Positions 1 to 6,572 of a stretch of DNA of 31,702 bases are shown one piece after another. The notes beneath the pieces were generated by a model that saw only the letters and a list, made by a program, of their open reading frames with translations, was not told the DNA's origin and searched no databases. The DNA lies in contig MGSI01000014.1 in NCBI GenBank assembly GCA_001798455.1, positions 1 through 31,702 of the forward strand. Direction: 5' to 3'. The stretch is from Deltaproteobacteria bacterium RIFCSPLOWO2_02_FULL_57_26. GTDB taxonomy: Bacteria > Desulfobacterota > Binatia > UBA9968. Each line of letters opens with the position of its first letter. Position 1 is the stretch's first letter. The position numbers and the translations under genes are program-made.

Positions 1-237
1 CTGACTAGGAACCGGGTCAAGGAGATCCTGGCCAACAAGGAGTACTCGTTTCTGGAACAAAAAGTCGCGCTCTTGGATATTGAAGGAGATAACCTGATCC
101 TAAAAATTACCTTCCTACTGGAATACCGCAAGCGGATGATTTCGATAGAGGAAAAGGATCGCATCGTCCTCGCCTTTAGTGAGTTCAAGATCGAGGACTG
201 GGGTGACGGGGTCCGTAAAATCGGGGATATCGAATGA
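1..237 (+). CDS. Hypothetical protein, C-terminal end (5' truncated by window)
   Basis: Frame 1 is open from the first base to a TGA at 235-237, giving 78 residues of a protein whose start lies outside the window. The fragment is rich in charged residues and reads like alternating amphipathic strands (VALLDIEGDNLILKITFLLEY), ending in an acidic tail. I recognise no family. Its stop lies 15 bases from the stop of the facing USP gene, so the two transcription units converge, with no obvious terminator hairpin between them. That it is coding is inferred from the long open frame and plausible composition; nothing supports a function. Confidence 0.6.
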   Translation: MTRNRVKEILANKEYSFLEQKVALLDIEGDNLILKITFLLEYRKRMISIEEKDRIVLAFSEFKIEDWGDGVRKIGDIE

Positions 238-252
238 GTCCCGACTGTGGGT

Positions 253-1122
253 CTATGATTCGGGAGCGGCGCGAATCACCAAGACTGGTTCTCCAGAGTG
301 GCGGACCACGCGCTCGGTGACACTCCCCAGCACCCACCGCCCGATCCCGGATCTGCCATGCGTGCACATAGCGACCAAGTTACCAGGGGTTCTTTTGGCG
401 TAGGCGATAATCTCGCCGCCCGCATCGCCCTTCAACAATACCTGAGACACTCTGTCCGCCCCCTCATCTCGTAATTCCTTACTTTTTCTCTCAAGATAGG
501 ATTGCGCCTCGGTTCTGATCTCTTGCGCCAAGCGCTCCAGGTCGGGCACGTAACCTTCAGCGTCATAGGCAGGTGGCAAGACCGAGTAAACCCGTACCAG
601 AATCAGCTCAAGCTTCGCTTTCCTAGCCAGCTCGGTAACGTACGGCAGCACTGTTTCCGCGAGGTCAGAGCCATCCAGAGCCACGACGACCGTTTTCAAC
701 GCTGCCTCGCCCTCACTAATTGCCCCCTGGCCCGGACGGACAAGGAGCAGATGATTCCTACTCCCATGGAGAACTTTATCAGCGACGCTTCCCAAGAGCC
801 AACGCTGTGCTCCGGAACGCCCGTGCGTCGCCATGGCTATCAGAGTCTGAGCTTGACCGGCATCCCAGTCAGCGATGACTTCCGCCGCCTTTCCCAACGC
901 GACTTCGCGAGTTACGGAATTGATATCTGGAAACGAGCGGGCCACAGCTTCCAGATACTCCGATCCTTGAAGGGGGGGAGAGTAAGCCGCGAGGCGGGCA
1001 GGGTCATTCACCCGCAGCAGCTCGACGGGAATTCCAAGCGCTCTAGCTAGAAAGCGGGCGTAGGGCAGGATGTGCTCAGCCAGCTTGGATCCGTCTAGGG
1101 GTATCAGGATTTTTTTGTACAT
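253..1122 (-). CDS. Tandem universal stress protein (two USP domains)
   Basis: This 289-residue cytosolic protein has two fused USP (UspA, PF00582) domains, about residues 1-137 and 145-287. Each ends in the nucleotide-binding signature before the last strand: ATHGRSGAQRWLLGS in the first and CTHGRSGIGRWVLGS in the second, where the classical motif is G-x2-G-x9-G-S/T. The first Gly of the motif is Ala or Cys, as in many tandem USPs. The N-terminus MYKKILIPLDGS carries the conserved Asp of the fold. The start ATG abuts the TGA of the upstream gene with no gap, so translation is probably coupled. It is the last gene of the hsp20 operon. USPs of this type bind ATP and support survival under energy limitation; the exact role here is unknown. 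It is a clear paralogue of the USPs at 1643-2557 and 27794-28708. Confidence 0.93.
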   Translation of the reverse strand: MYKKILIPLDGSKLAEHILPYARFLARALGIPVELLRVNDPARLAAYSPPLQGSEYLEAVARSFPDINSVTREVALGKAAEVIADWDAGQAQTLIAMATHGRSGAQRWLLGSVADKVLHGSRNHLLLVRPGQGAISEGEAALKTVVVALDGSDLAETVLPYVTELARKAKLELILVRVYSVLPPAYDAEGYVPDLERLAQEIRTEAQSYLERKSKELRDEGADRVSQVLLKGDAGGEIIAYAKRTPGNLVAMCTHGRSGIGRWVLGSVTERVVRHSGEPVLVIRAAPES

Positions 1123-1608
1123 TCAAAACTTATAACCGATCTTGCGGAGCAAGTCCTTACGCCACGCGATGTCGCTTTCCCCCTCGATCCCCTGAGGTCT
1201 CCCGCCGTCCACCACACCCAAAACCCCTCTTCCCTGCTCCGTCTCCGCGAGGACCACCTCCACCGGATTTGCGGTAGCGCAGAAGATGCGGCAAACTTCG
1301 GGGATCATCTTGATCGCGTTGAGCACGCTGACAGGGAAAAACCCCGCGCCCAAGAAAAGGACGAAGCTGTGCCCTGCCGCAAGCGCCAGCGCATTGCGCT
1401 TGGCCAACTCGATCATGGCATCGTCGGTGCCGCTCCAGCGTACGAGCCTTGCGCCCGAAGACTCACAAAAGCCGAGCCCGAACTTAATCCCCGGGTTGGC
1501 CTGGACCATCGCCTCGTGAATATCTTCCACGGTCTTGATAAAATGACTCTGACCCAGAATGAAGTTGATATCATCCGGCTTCTCGATCTTCACGGTGACA
1601 AGCTGCAT
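1123..1608 (-). CDS. Adenosine-specific kinase family protein (PF04008-like)
   Basis: This 161-residue protein resembles the compact adenosine-specific kinase family (PAE2307 type). Its full-length pattern includes MQLVTVKIEKPDD at the N-terminus, the central GLGFCESSGARLVRWSGTD and GHSFVLFLGAGFFPVSVLN, and the C-terminal GVLGVVDGGRPQGIE. The usual length is about 160 residues, so it is intact. Family members have been described as binding adenosine or AMP, but the biological reaction is poorly established. It sits between two tandem USP genes, 34 bases after the upstream USP region and directly abutting the next USP start. That implies co-expression with ATP-binding stress proteins and suggests, by inference only, a role in adenylate handling during energy stress. 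The preceding AAGAG at about ten bases is a modest ribosome binding site. Confidence 0.8.
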   Translation of the reverse strand: MQLVTVKIEKPDDINFILGQSHFIKTVEDIHEAMVQANPGIKFGLGFCESSGARLVRWSGTDDAMIELAKRNALALAAGHSFVLFLGAGFFPVSVLNAIKMIPEVCRIFCATANPVEVVLAETEQGRGVLGVVDGGRPQGIEGESDIAWRKDLLRKIGYKF

Positions 1609-1642
1609 CAGCGATTCTCTTCAGGGCCTGCGGACAGATCGG

Positions 1643-2557
1643 TTACGCTGCTAAAGGCGCTCGAACGATCAGAACCGGGTTGCCGCCATGGCGGACCACG
1701 CGGTCGGTCACGCTTCCCAAAACCCACCGCCCGATGCCCGACCTGCCGTGGGTGCACATCCCGATGAAGTTGTCAGGTGTCTTCTTCGCAAAGTCAATGA
1801 TGCTTCCTGCCGAATCTCCCTCCAGCAATTCATAGGAGACTTTGGCCCTCTGCGACTGCAACTGCTGGACCTTGTCCGCCAGATATTTTTTCGCGCCCTC
1901 TTTAATCTCCTCCAGAAACCTATCCAGGTCGGGCGTGTATGCCTCAGCGTCGGCGACGTAACCGCCGGTTAACAAGGAATAAACTCGCAGCAGGACAACC
2001 TCCAGATTCATTTTCTGGGCCAACGCCGTGATGTGGGGCAAAACCGCCTCGGCCAAATCGGAGCCGTCAAGAGGCACCATGACTTTCTTCAAAACAGCCT
2101 CACCTTCTGACGCCCTTTCGTTGGCTGGCCGCACGAGGAGCAGAGGATTGGCCGCCGCATGCAGAACCTTATCAGCGACGCTCCCCAAGAGCCAGCGCTG
2201 AACGCCGGAGCGCCCATGGGTTGCCATCGCGATCAGGGTATCGGAATTAGCAGAGCCCTTTTCCACAATAGCATCAGCCGCATTGCCCATCGCGGTAGAA
2301 CAGGTAACGTGGGAAGGGACCGGGAACGAACGCGCTATCGGTGTGAGGTACTCTAGGCTATCGCGCTTCATGTCGGCCTCCACGAGGTCGACGTAGCGCC
2401 CCTGCAGTGGATCGGTGAAAGCTGAAATGACTTCCGGCCCGATGACGACCAGGAGCTCAACCGGGATGGTCAAGGCCCTTGCAAAGAACCGCGCGTAGGG
2501 AAGGATTCCCTCAGAAAGCCTCGACCCATCGAGCGGCACCAGAATCTTCCTATACAT
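1643..2557 (-). CDS. Tandem universal stress protein (two USP domains)
   Basis: A 304-residue double USP. Domain 1 begins MYRKILVPLDGSRLSEGILPY and ends with ATHGRSGVQRWLLGS. Domain 2 begins near residue 160 (KKVMVPLDGSDLAEAVLP) and ends with CTHGRSGIGRWVLGS followed by a VLIVRA last strand. The start is supported by GGGAGGAG about seven bases upstream. The gene starts 15 bases after the hsp20 stop, so it is the second gene of the hsp20 operon. It has the same length as the USP at 27794-28708 and near-identical motifs, which points to a duplication within the island. The expected role is ATP-dependent stress signalling or protection in the cytosol. Confidence 0.93.
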   Translation of the reverse strand: MYRKILVPLDGSRLSEGILPYARFFARALTIPVELLVVIGPEVISAFTDPLQGRYVDLVEADMKRDSLEYLTPIARSFPVPSHVTCSTAMGNAADAIVEKGSANSDTLIAMATHGRSGVQRWLLGSVADKVLHAAANPLLLVRPANERASEGEAVLKKVMVPLDGSDLAEAVLPHITALAQKMNLEVVLLRVYSLLTGGYVADAEAYTPDLDRFLEEIKEGAKKYLADKVQQLQSQRAKVSYELLEGDSAGSIIDFAKKTPDNFIGMCTHGRSGIGRWVLGSVTDRVVRHGGNPVLIVRAPLAA

Positions 2558-2572
2558 GATCTCTCCTCCCGG

Positions 2573-3070
2573 CTAGTCAACCTTGACCTTGATTTCCTTC
2601 CTCTTGGCCTCCTCCGTTTTCGGCAAGCGGATCTCCAAGACGCCGTTTTTAAACGAGGCCTTTGCTTTTTCGACTTGAACCGCTCTGGGCAGCTCTAAAG
2701 TTCGAGTGAAGGAACCGAACGCACGCTCCGAGCGGTAGTAATCCTCCTCCTTGATCTCCTCCTCTTTTTTCTTCTCTCCCTTGATGGTCAGGAGATGATC
2801 CGTGATGTTCACCTGGATGTCGTCTTTCCCCATTCCTGGAAGCTCGACCTCGGCCACGATTTCGTCCTTCTCCTCATAGAGATCTACAAACGGGACGGAA
2901 ATGTCGGCGCTCCGCGAAGGCCACCAGCGTTCATCCCAAATGGGACGCAGTCGCCTGCCAAAGAAATCATCAAACATCCGCTCCATCCCCTGCTCCCAAC
3001 GCGCCATTTCGGCAAACGGCCGCCACGGCACCACCGACCGGCGCTCCTTTTCTTTCTCCTGTTTTGCCAT
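2573..3070 (-). CDS. Small heat-shock protein, Hsp20/alpha-crystallin family
   Basis: A 165-residue holdase chaperone that would bind unfolding proteins without ATP. The N-terminal arm (about 1-55) is rich in Arg and Trp. The alpha-crystallin domain covers about 56-150, with the typical VDLYEEKDEIVAEVELPGM start, DIQVNITDHLLTIKGEK strand pair and GSFTRTLELP. The hallmark strand reads SFKNGVLEIRLPK. The C-terminal tail is Lys-rich, and the classical I-x-I anchor appears as IKVKV. AGGAGG lies about seven bases before the ATG. It is first in an operon with two USPs and the adenosine kinase-like gene. A sigma-54 promoter matching all fixed positions lies about 90 bases upstream, so control is probably sigma-54-dependent instead of, or besides, heat-shock control. 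Confidence 0.95.
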   Translation of the reverse strand: MAKQEKEKERRSVVPWRPFAEMARWEQGMERMFDDFFGRRLRPIWDERWWPSRSADISVPFVDLYEEKDEIVAEVELPGMGKDDIQVNITDHLLTIKGEKKKEEEIKEEDYYRSERAFGSFTRTLELPRAVQVEKAKASFKNGVLEIRLPKTEEAKRKEIKVKVD

Positions 3071-3160
3071 AACTCTATCCTCCTTTCATTACGGGAATCG
3101 TGTCCTGCCTGTCTCGGATCCCGTGCTTTGGGGATTCGCAATTTCGCCTATTGGGAATTA

Positions 3161-3175
3161 GCAATCCCTGTGCCA
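3161..3175 (-). promoter_or_regulatory. Sigma-54 promoter of the hsp20-USP operon
   Basis: Read on the minus strand the sequence is TGGCACAGGGATTGC. It matches all ten fixed positions of TGGCAC-N5-TTGC with the exact GG-to-GC spacing. The expected transcript start is near 3149, giving a leader of about 80 bases before hsp20. Confidence 0.85.
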
Positions 3176-3468
3176 AGGGTTTCCTTCATTCTGCAGGATG
3201 TTTTCTGAGGAAAGACGATCCGGATTCTCAACGGCGAAAAAAAACCCGCCCAATAATCGCAAACCTGCGACGAGAGGGGAATCATTCGCGCGGCAGCCTC
3301 TTCGAAGGCTTCCTCTTTCGACCCGTCGGCGCCTCGAATCCCTAAGTCGGCCTCACGTGAAAAGTGCTCCCATTGTTTTCTCACACAACCCACATCCCTC
3401 AAGATACGACGAGCTACGACCTCAACACAGCGCTCCTCGCTGGCCTTTATAGCCGGGGCGTGCTGGAC
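3176..3468. other. Non-coding stretch between hsp20 promoter and ankyrin gene
   Basis: Apart from the archease remnant I see no gene. It holds a TCACGTGA palindrome at about 3353-3360 and an AGCCT/AGGCT inverted repeat around 3296-3311. Either could be an activator site for the sigma-54 promoter at 3161-3175, but neither recurs obviously elsewhere. Confidence 0.3.
3283..3402 (-). pseudogene. Archease N-terminal remnant
   Basis: The minus frame starting at 3402 contains KQWEHFSREADLGIRG followed by KEEAFEEAAARM. This is the N-terminal signature of archease (W-E-H-F-x-H-x-A-D-x-G-I-R-G, then E-x-A-F-x-x-A-A), the cofactor of the RNA ligase RtcB. About 40 residues match. The reading then degrades, and the remaining two thirds of the roughly 140-residue protein are absent. 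The conserved His before E-A-D is Arg here, which also points to decay. It lies upstream of the hsp20 sigma-54 promoter and is notable because rtcA occurs elsewhere in the window. Confidence 0.6.
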
Positions 3469-4143
3469 TTACAAATCAATTTTTGCCTTGGTTTCAGTTG
3501 CAAAGACCGCGTCTTGCGCTGATCCCGAAGCGCTCCCGCGGGAGTTCTCCTTGACTGTTCCTCTGGAAAGCAAAAGCATTCGAACGACGTCAGGATGGCC
3601 TTGGATCTTCGCCAGCGCCAAGGCCGTCATGCCATCATTGCCCTGGATCCCAGTATCCGCGTGGCTTTCCAGCAGGGTTCGAACCACATCGGCGTTGCCC
3701 GCCTCCGCCGCGTACATGAGGGCGCTCCAGCCGTTGTTGTCTTTGATGTTAGGTTCGGCACCTGATGCGATGAGGATTCCGACCGACTCCGTCTGACCGC
3801 TTGCGGCCGCCAAGGCCAGGGCCGTAAGCCCGTCGGAGGCTTTTCGGTTTACATCTCCCCCTGCATTCAGCAGAGTTTTCATGACCCCAGTCTGGCCCGT
3901 TAGCGCGGCGTGCATCAACGCGGTCAAGCCAAAGTCCCCGGTTGCGTTAGGATTCATTCCTCCACCTAAAAAGAGCTCCACGACGAGAACGTCTCCTCCC
4001 TGAGCGCTCTCTAGAAATACGGGGACACTCCACTGGACTCCCGATTCGCTTAGCTCCCTTCGAGCATTCCGCGGTCCCCCACCGCAGCCGACGACGAAAA
4101 CCAGCAAGGCAAGGATTGAAAAAGTGGCCTTTAATGTTCCCAT
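3469..4143 (-). CDS. Ankyrin-repeat lipoprotein
   Basis: A 224-residue protein with a short hydrophobic signal peptide (about 5-19) ending in a lipobox-like VVGC, with Cys20 as the predicted lipidated residue, so it is probably anchored in an envelope membrane. After a linker come about five ankyrin repeats (about 50-200), seen as recurring G-x-T-A-L-M/A-x-A and GAxxN/D patterns: FGLTALMHAALTG, DGLTALALAAASG, NGWSALMYAAEAG and NDGMTALALAKIQG. Ankyrin repeats bind proteins; the partner is unknown. The last 30 residues are Ser/Ala-rich and low in complexity. The ATG is preceded by AGAGAG, and the sigma-54 promoter at 4172-4186 would give a leader of only about 17 bases. Confidence 0.88.
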   Translation of the reverse strand: MGTLKATFSILALLVFVVGCGGGPRNARRELSESGVQWSVPVFLESAQGGDVLVVELFLGGGMNPNATGDFGLTALMHAALTGQTGVMKTLLNAGGDVNRKASDGLTALALAAASGQTESVGILIASGAEPNIKDNNGWSALMYAAEAGNADVVRTLLESHADTGIQGNDGMTALALAKIQGHPDVVRMLLLSRGTVKENSRGSASGSAQDAVFATETKAKIDL

Positions 4144-4171
4144 AACGTTCTCTCTTCTGCTGAGTTATTGA

Positions 4172-4186
4172 GCAAACGACATGCCA
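4172..4186 (-). promoter_or_regulatory. Sigma-54 promoter of the ankyrin lipoprotein
   Basis: On minus: TGGCATGTCGTTTGC, nine of ten fixed positions of TGGCAC-N5-TTGC. The predicted transcript start is near 4160, just ahead of the ribosome binding site of the gene starting at 4143. Confidence 0.75.
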
Positions 4187-4418
4187 AAGAAACATACGCG
4201 TGTGGTTGCGCTCGCTTGCTTCTATTTTCTCAAGAGCAGGAAACCAAATCAGGAAAATTTCCGACCCATGAGACAGCCTTCACCCTTGTCCGCAAGAACT
4301 GCCCCCATAGTCAACTTCTAGCCAAACGAAAGGCTAAAATTGCGCGCCATGCAGCGTGTGGATTCATGTTGTCTTCAATGCCCAATCAAAGATTGCTTTC
4401 CTCCAGACGCGAAATGAA

Positions 4419-4434
4419 GGGTGATCGTTCACCC
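4419..4434. repeat. Perfect inverted repeat, candidate activator site
   Basis: GGGTGA-TCGT-TCACCC is a 6-bp perfect dyad with a 4-bp centre. It lies 53 to 68 bases upstream of the -24 element of the plus-strand sigma-54 promoter at 4487 and about 240 bases upstream of the divergent one at 4186. Position and symmetry fit an enhancer site for a NtrC-type activator. That function is inferred. Confidence 0.4.
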
Positions 4435-4486
4435 AGCCGTGCGAAAAGCTCTAGGCAACAATATGGCCTGCTTAACTGGCCGATGC

Positions 4487-4501
4487 TGGCATACCCCTTG
4501 C
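4487..4501 (+). promoter_or_regulatory. Sigma-54 promoter upstream of the RpoD-family gene
   Basis: TGGCATACCCCTTGC matches nine of ten fixed sigma-54 positions with correct spacing. The transcript would begin near 4513, about 390 bases ahead of the sigma-factor ATG. The sigma-70 promoter at 4596 lies downstream of it, so the gene may have two promoters, or this one may serve a short RNA. Confidence 0.6.
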
Positions 4502-4595
4502 TTCCAGTTATCTGGAGGCAAGTCTGATTCATAGAAAAGATGAAAGAAGCGTTGGAGCGTCTAACACGGTAAGGAGGAAGCGAGAGGGACGGGGG

Positions 4596-4624
4596 TTGAC
4601 AAGTAATAATAACATTGTTATATT
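4596..4624 (+). promoter_or_regulatory. Sigma-70 promoter with internal palindrome
   Basis: TTGACA at 4596-4601 and TATATT at 4619-4624 are separated by exactly 17 bases, an almost ideal housekeeping promoter. The spacer carries the palindrome ATAACA-T-TGTTAT (4609-4621), which runs into the -10 box and could be a repressor operator. Transcription would start near 4631, leaving a leader of about 270 bases before the sigma-factor gene. Confidence 0.75.
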
Positions 4625-4691
4625 CGATTTTGTATCGGCGGCTGCGGGGCAAATTCAAATAATCACGGACAGAATTTATCTTAGCCAAAGG

Positions 4692-4717
4692 CCCTTCGCA
4701 TCGAAAGGCGCGAAGGG
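4692..4717 (+). other. Stem-loop in the sigma-factor leader
   Basis: CCCTTCGC (4692-4699) and GCGAAGGG (4710-4717) form a perfect 8-bp stem with a 10-base loop, inside the long untranslated leader of the RpoD-family gene. No U-tract follows, so it is not a standard terminator. Apart from this hairpin I see nothing recognisable in 4625-4903. Confidence 0.45.
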
Positions 4718-4903
4718 GCGGCATCTGTAGCGACTCCCGGACAGGCAGTTCAGCCATCCTTCCTCGCCTAAACTTCTGCTGACGCAGCGATAGGTTGAAC
4801 TCAGGCGTGGGTTAGAAGCTGGTATGTACTGTTTGAACGGGCGGAGTCGAGATGATTTTTTGAGGGGACAGAGAATAGAAAAACCAAACATAAGGGGAGA
4901 CCA

Positions 4904-6487
4904 ATGAAACCGAGATTGAATTACGAAGAGGGCTTTTCGCCTGACTATGCCGAAGAGGCGCAGGATATCGCGCTCGAGGGGGTTGAGACCGAAGAGGATT
5001 TCTTGCTCCCGGAGGAAGCTTTGGCGGAAAGTGAAGGAGAGGAAGAGGCCGAGGCCGAGCCGGAAACCGAGACTAAAGAGCAAACGACCAGCACCGTCGC
5101 GCTCTACCTTCGGGAAATGGGCTCGCTTCCGCTGATTTCCCACGAGCGAGAGATCGAATTGGCCAAACAGATGGAGGAGGGAAAACTTCAGGTTACAGCG
5201 GCCGCTCTCTCATCTCCGACGGCGCTGAGCCACGTCTTCGCCCTGGCCAAGAAGACCGAACGCGGGGATATCTCGATTCAGGATGTGGTAAAGGCACTGG
5301 ACGAGGGTGAAGCGGCAAGCGAAATCGAAGTCCACCGAAAGCGCTTCCTTAAGAGTGTCATGCAACTCCGCCGTTTGAGCCAACGCCATGACCGGATCGA
5401 GTCGGAGCTCGCCAAGAAGCGGCTGGCTAGCCGGCGAAGGGATGCCCTGGAAGCCAAGCGTTCCAAGACCAAACTGGCGATTTTAAGAGCCCTGGAAGAG
5501 CTGCATCTTTCAGATTCCTGCGTTGAGGAAATTGCCCAGGGGCTGAAAAAGACCTACTCTCGCCTGGCCGTTCTGGATCAGCAGAGCCATGCCTCCGCCA
5601 AGTACCGGGAGCGCCCTCGGATCCTTGCGGAGATCCGCGCCATTGAGGCCACCACTAGGTTACCGTCAGCGGAACTCAAGCATCTGGTTTGCTCGATCAT
5701 CGAGGGCGAGAGCAAAATCCAGCTCGCGCGCAAGGAATTCATCGAGGCCAATCTCCGGCTGGTTGTCAGCATCGCAAAGAAGTATATCCATCGCGGCCTG
5801 CAGTTTCTGGATCTCATTCAAGAGGGCAACCTCGGGCTCATGCGGGCGGTGGAGAAATTTGATTATCGGCTGGGATTCCGGTTCTCGACCTACGCGAGCT
5901 GGTGGATTCGCCAGGCCATATCGCGGGCCATCATCGATTCGGGGCACACGATCCGAGTCCCGGTTCACCGGATTGAGGCGAGAAACAAGCTGCTTCGCAC
6001 TTCCCAATACCTCGTGCGAAAATTGGGCAGGGAGCCGCATCCAGAGGAGGTTGCCGCCGAGACGGGCTTGCCGGTTGAAGAGGTTCTCAAGATTTTTCGC
6101 AGCGCGGCCGAGCCGGTGTCTCTGGAGACACCAATCGGGGACGGAGATACCCGCCTAGCGGATTTCGTGGAGGACAAGAATACGCCTAAACCTTCCGATG
6201 AGGCCATTCAGGCGGACATCCAGACTGAGGTGAAAAAGGCTCTCGCCGTTCTGCCGCCGCGACAGGAAGCCGTGATCCGTCTACGCTTCGGCATCGGGGA
6301 GCCACGCGACCACACCCTGGAAGAATTGGGAGAGAGATTCGCCTTAACCCGCGAGCGGATTCGGCAGATCGAACAGAAGGCTATCCGGGCGCTGCGCTTC
6401 GCGGTCCGGCCCAAGAGCACGGCTTCGGGTCCGGCCCGCGGCCCTCTCTCTCCGTCCGGGGAAAATTCGGCCGCGGGGCATTTCTAA
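4904..6487 (+). CDS. RpoD-family RNA polymerase sigma factor
   Basis: A 527-residue sigma-70 family factor. The first 60 residues are strongly acidic (E-rich) and do not look like a normal region 1.1. Region 1.2 is VALYLREMGSLPLISHERE. A non-conserved helical segment (about 115-250) follows, then region 2 with EANLRLVVSIAKKY, GLQFLDLIQEGNLGLMRAVEKFDY and FSTYASWWIRQAISRAI, which carries -10 recognition and melting. Region 3 is HRIEARNKL onward. Region 4.2 is the helix-turn-helix HTLEELGERFALTRERIRQIEQKAIRALR. AAGGGGAG precedes the ATG. It is a group 1 or group 2 factor; which of these cannot be told from this window. The dual promoter region suggests stress input. It converges with lon. Confidence 0.92.
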   Translation: MKPRLNYEEGFSPDYAEEAQDIALEGVETEEDFLLPEEALAESEGEEEAEAEPETETKEQTTSTVALYLREMGSLPLISHEREIELAKQMEEGKLQVTAAALSSPTALSHVFALAKKTERGDISIQDVVKALDEGEAASEIEVHRKRFLKSVMQLRRLSQRHDRIESELAKKRLASRRRDALEAKRSKTKLAILRALEELHLSDSCVEEIAQGLKKTYSRLAVLDQQSHASAKYRERPRILAEIRAIEATTRLPSAELKHLVCSIIEGESKIQLARKEFIEANLRLVVSIAKKYIHRGLQFLDLIQEGNLGLMRAVEKFDYRLGFRFSTYASWWIRQAISRAIIDSGHTIRVPVHRIEARNKLLRTSQYLVRKLGREPHPEEVAAETGLPVEEVLKIFRSAAEPVSLETPIGDGDTRLADFVEDKNTPKPSDEAIQADIQTEVKKALAVLPPRQEAVIRLRFGIGEPRDHTLEELGERFALTRERIRQIEQKAIRALRFAVRPKSTASGPARGPLSPSGENSAAGHF

Positions 6488-6512
6488 CCCGAGGCGGATC
6501 CAGCTTGAGGCC

Positions 6513-6572
6513 GCCCGATCGCCCGGTAAGTTAAAAGGCTGCACGCCTCTTTTTCCTGGAGGCCGATCGGGC
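6513..6572. terminator. Possible bidirectional termination region between sigma factor and lon
   Basis: The 43-base gap between the convergent genes and the end of lon contains GCCCGATCG (6513-6521) and its inverse CGATCGGGC (6564-6572), plus a smaller AGGC-TGCAC-GCCT hairpin flanked by A and T runs at about 6533-6555. The small hairpin with its trailing T-tract could act as an intrinsic terminator for the sigma-factor transcript. Evidence is weak. Confidence 0.3.

Noticed and set aside
4168..4527. 119-residue plus-strand frame
   Set aside because: Low-quality translation across divergent promoter DNA with no recognisable motif.
4386..4757. 123-residue minus-strand frame in the sigma-factor leader
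   Set aside because: No family, poor composition, no ribosome binding site, and it covers two plus-strand promoters.
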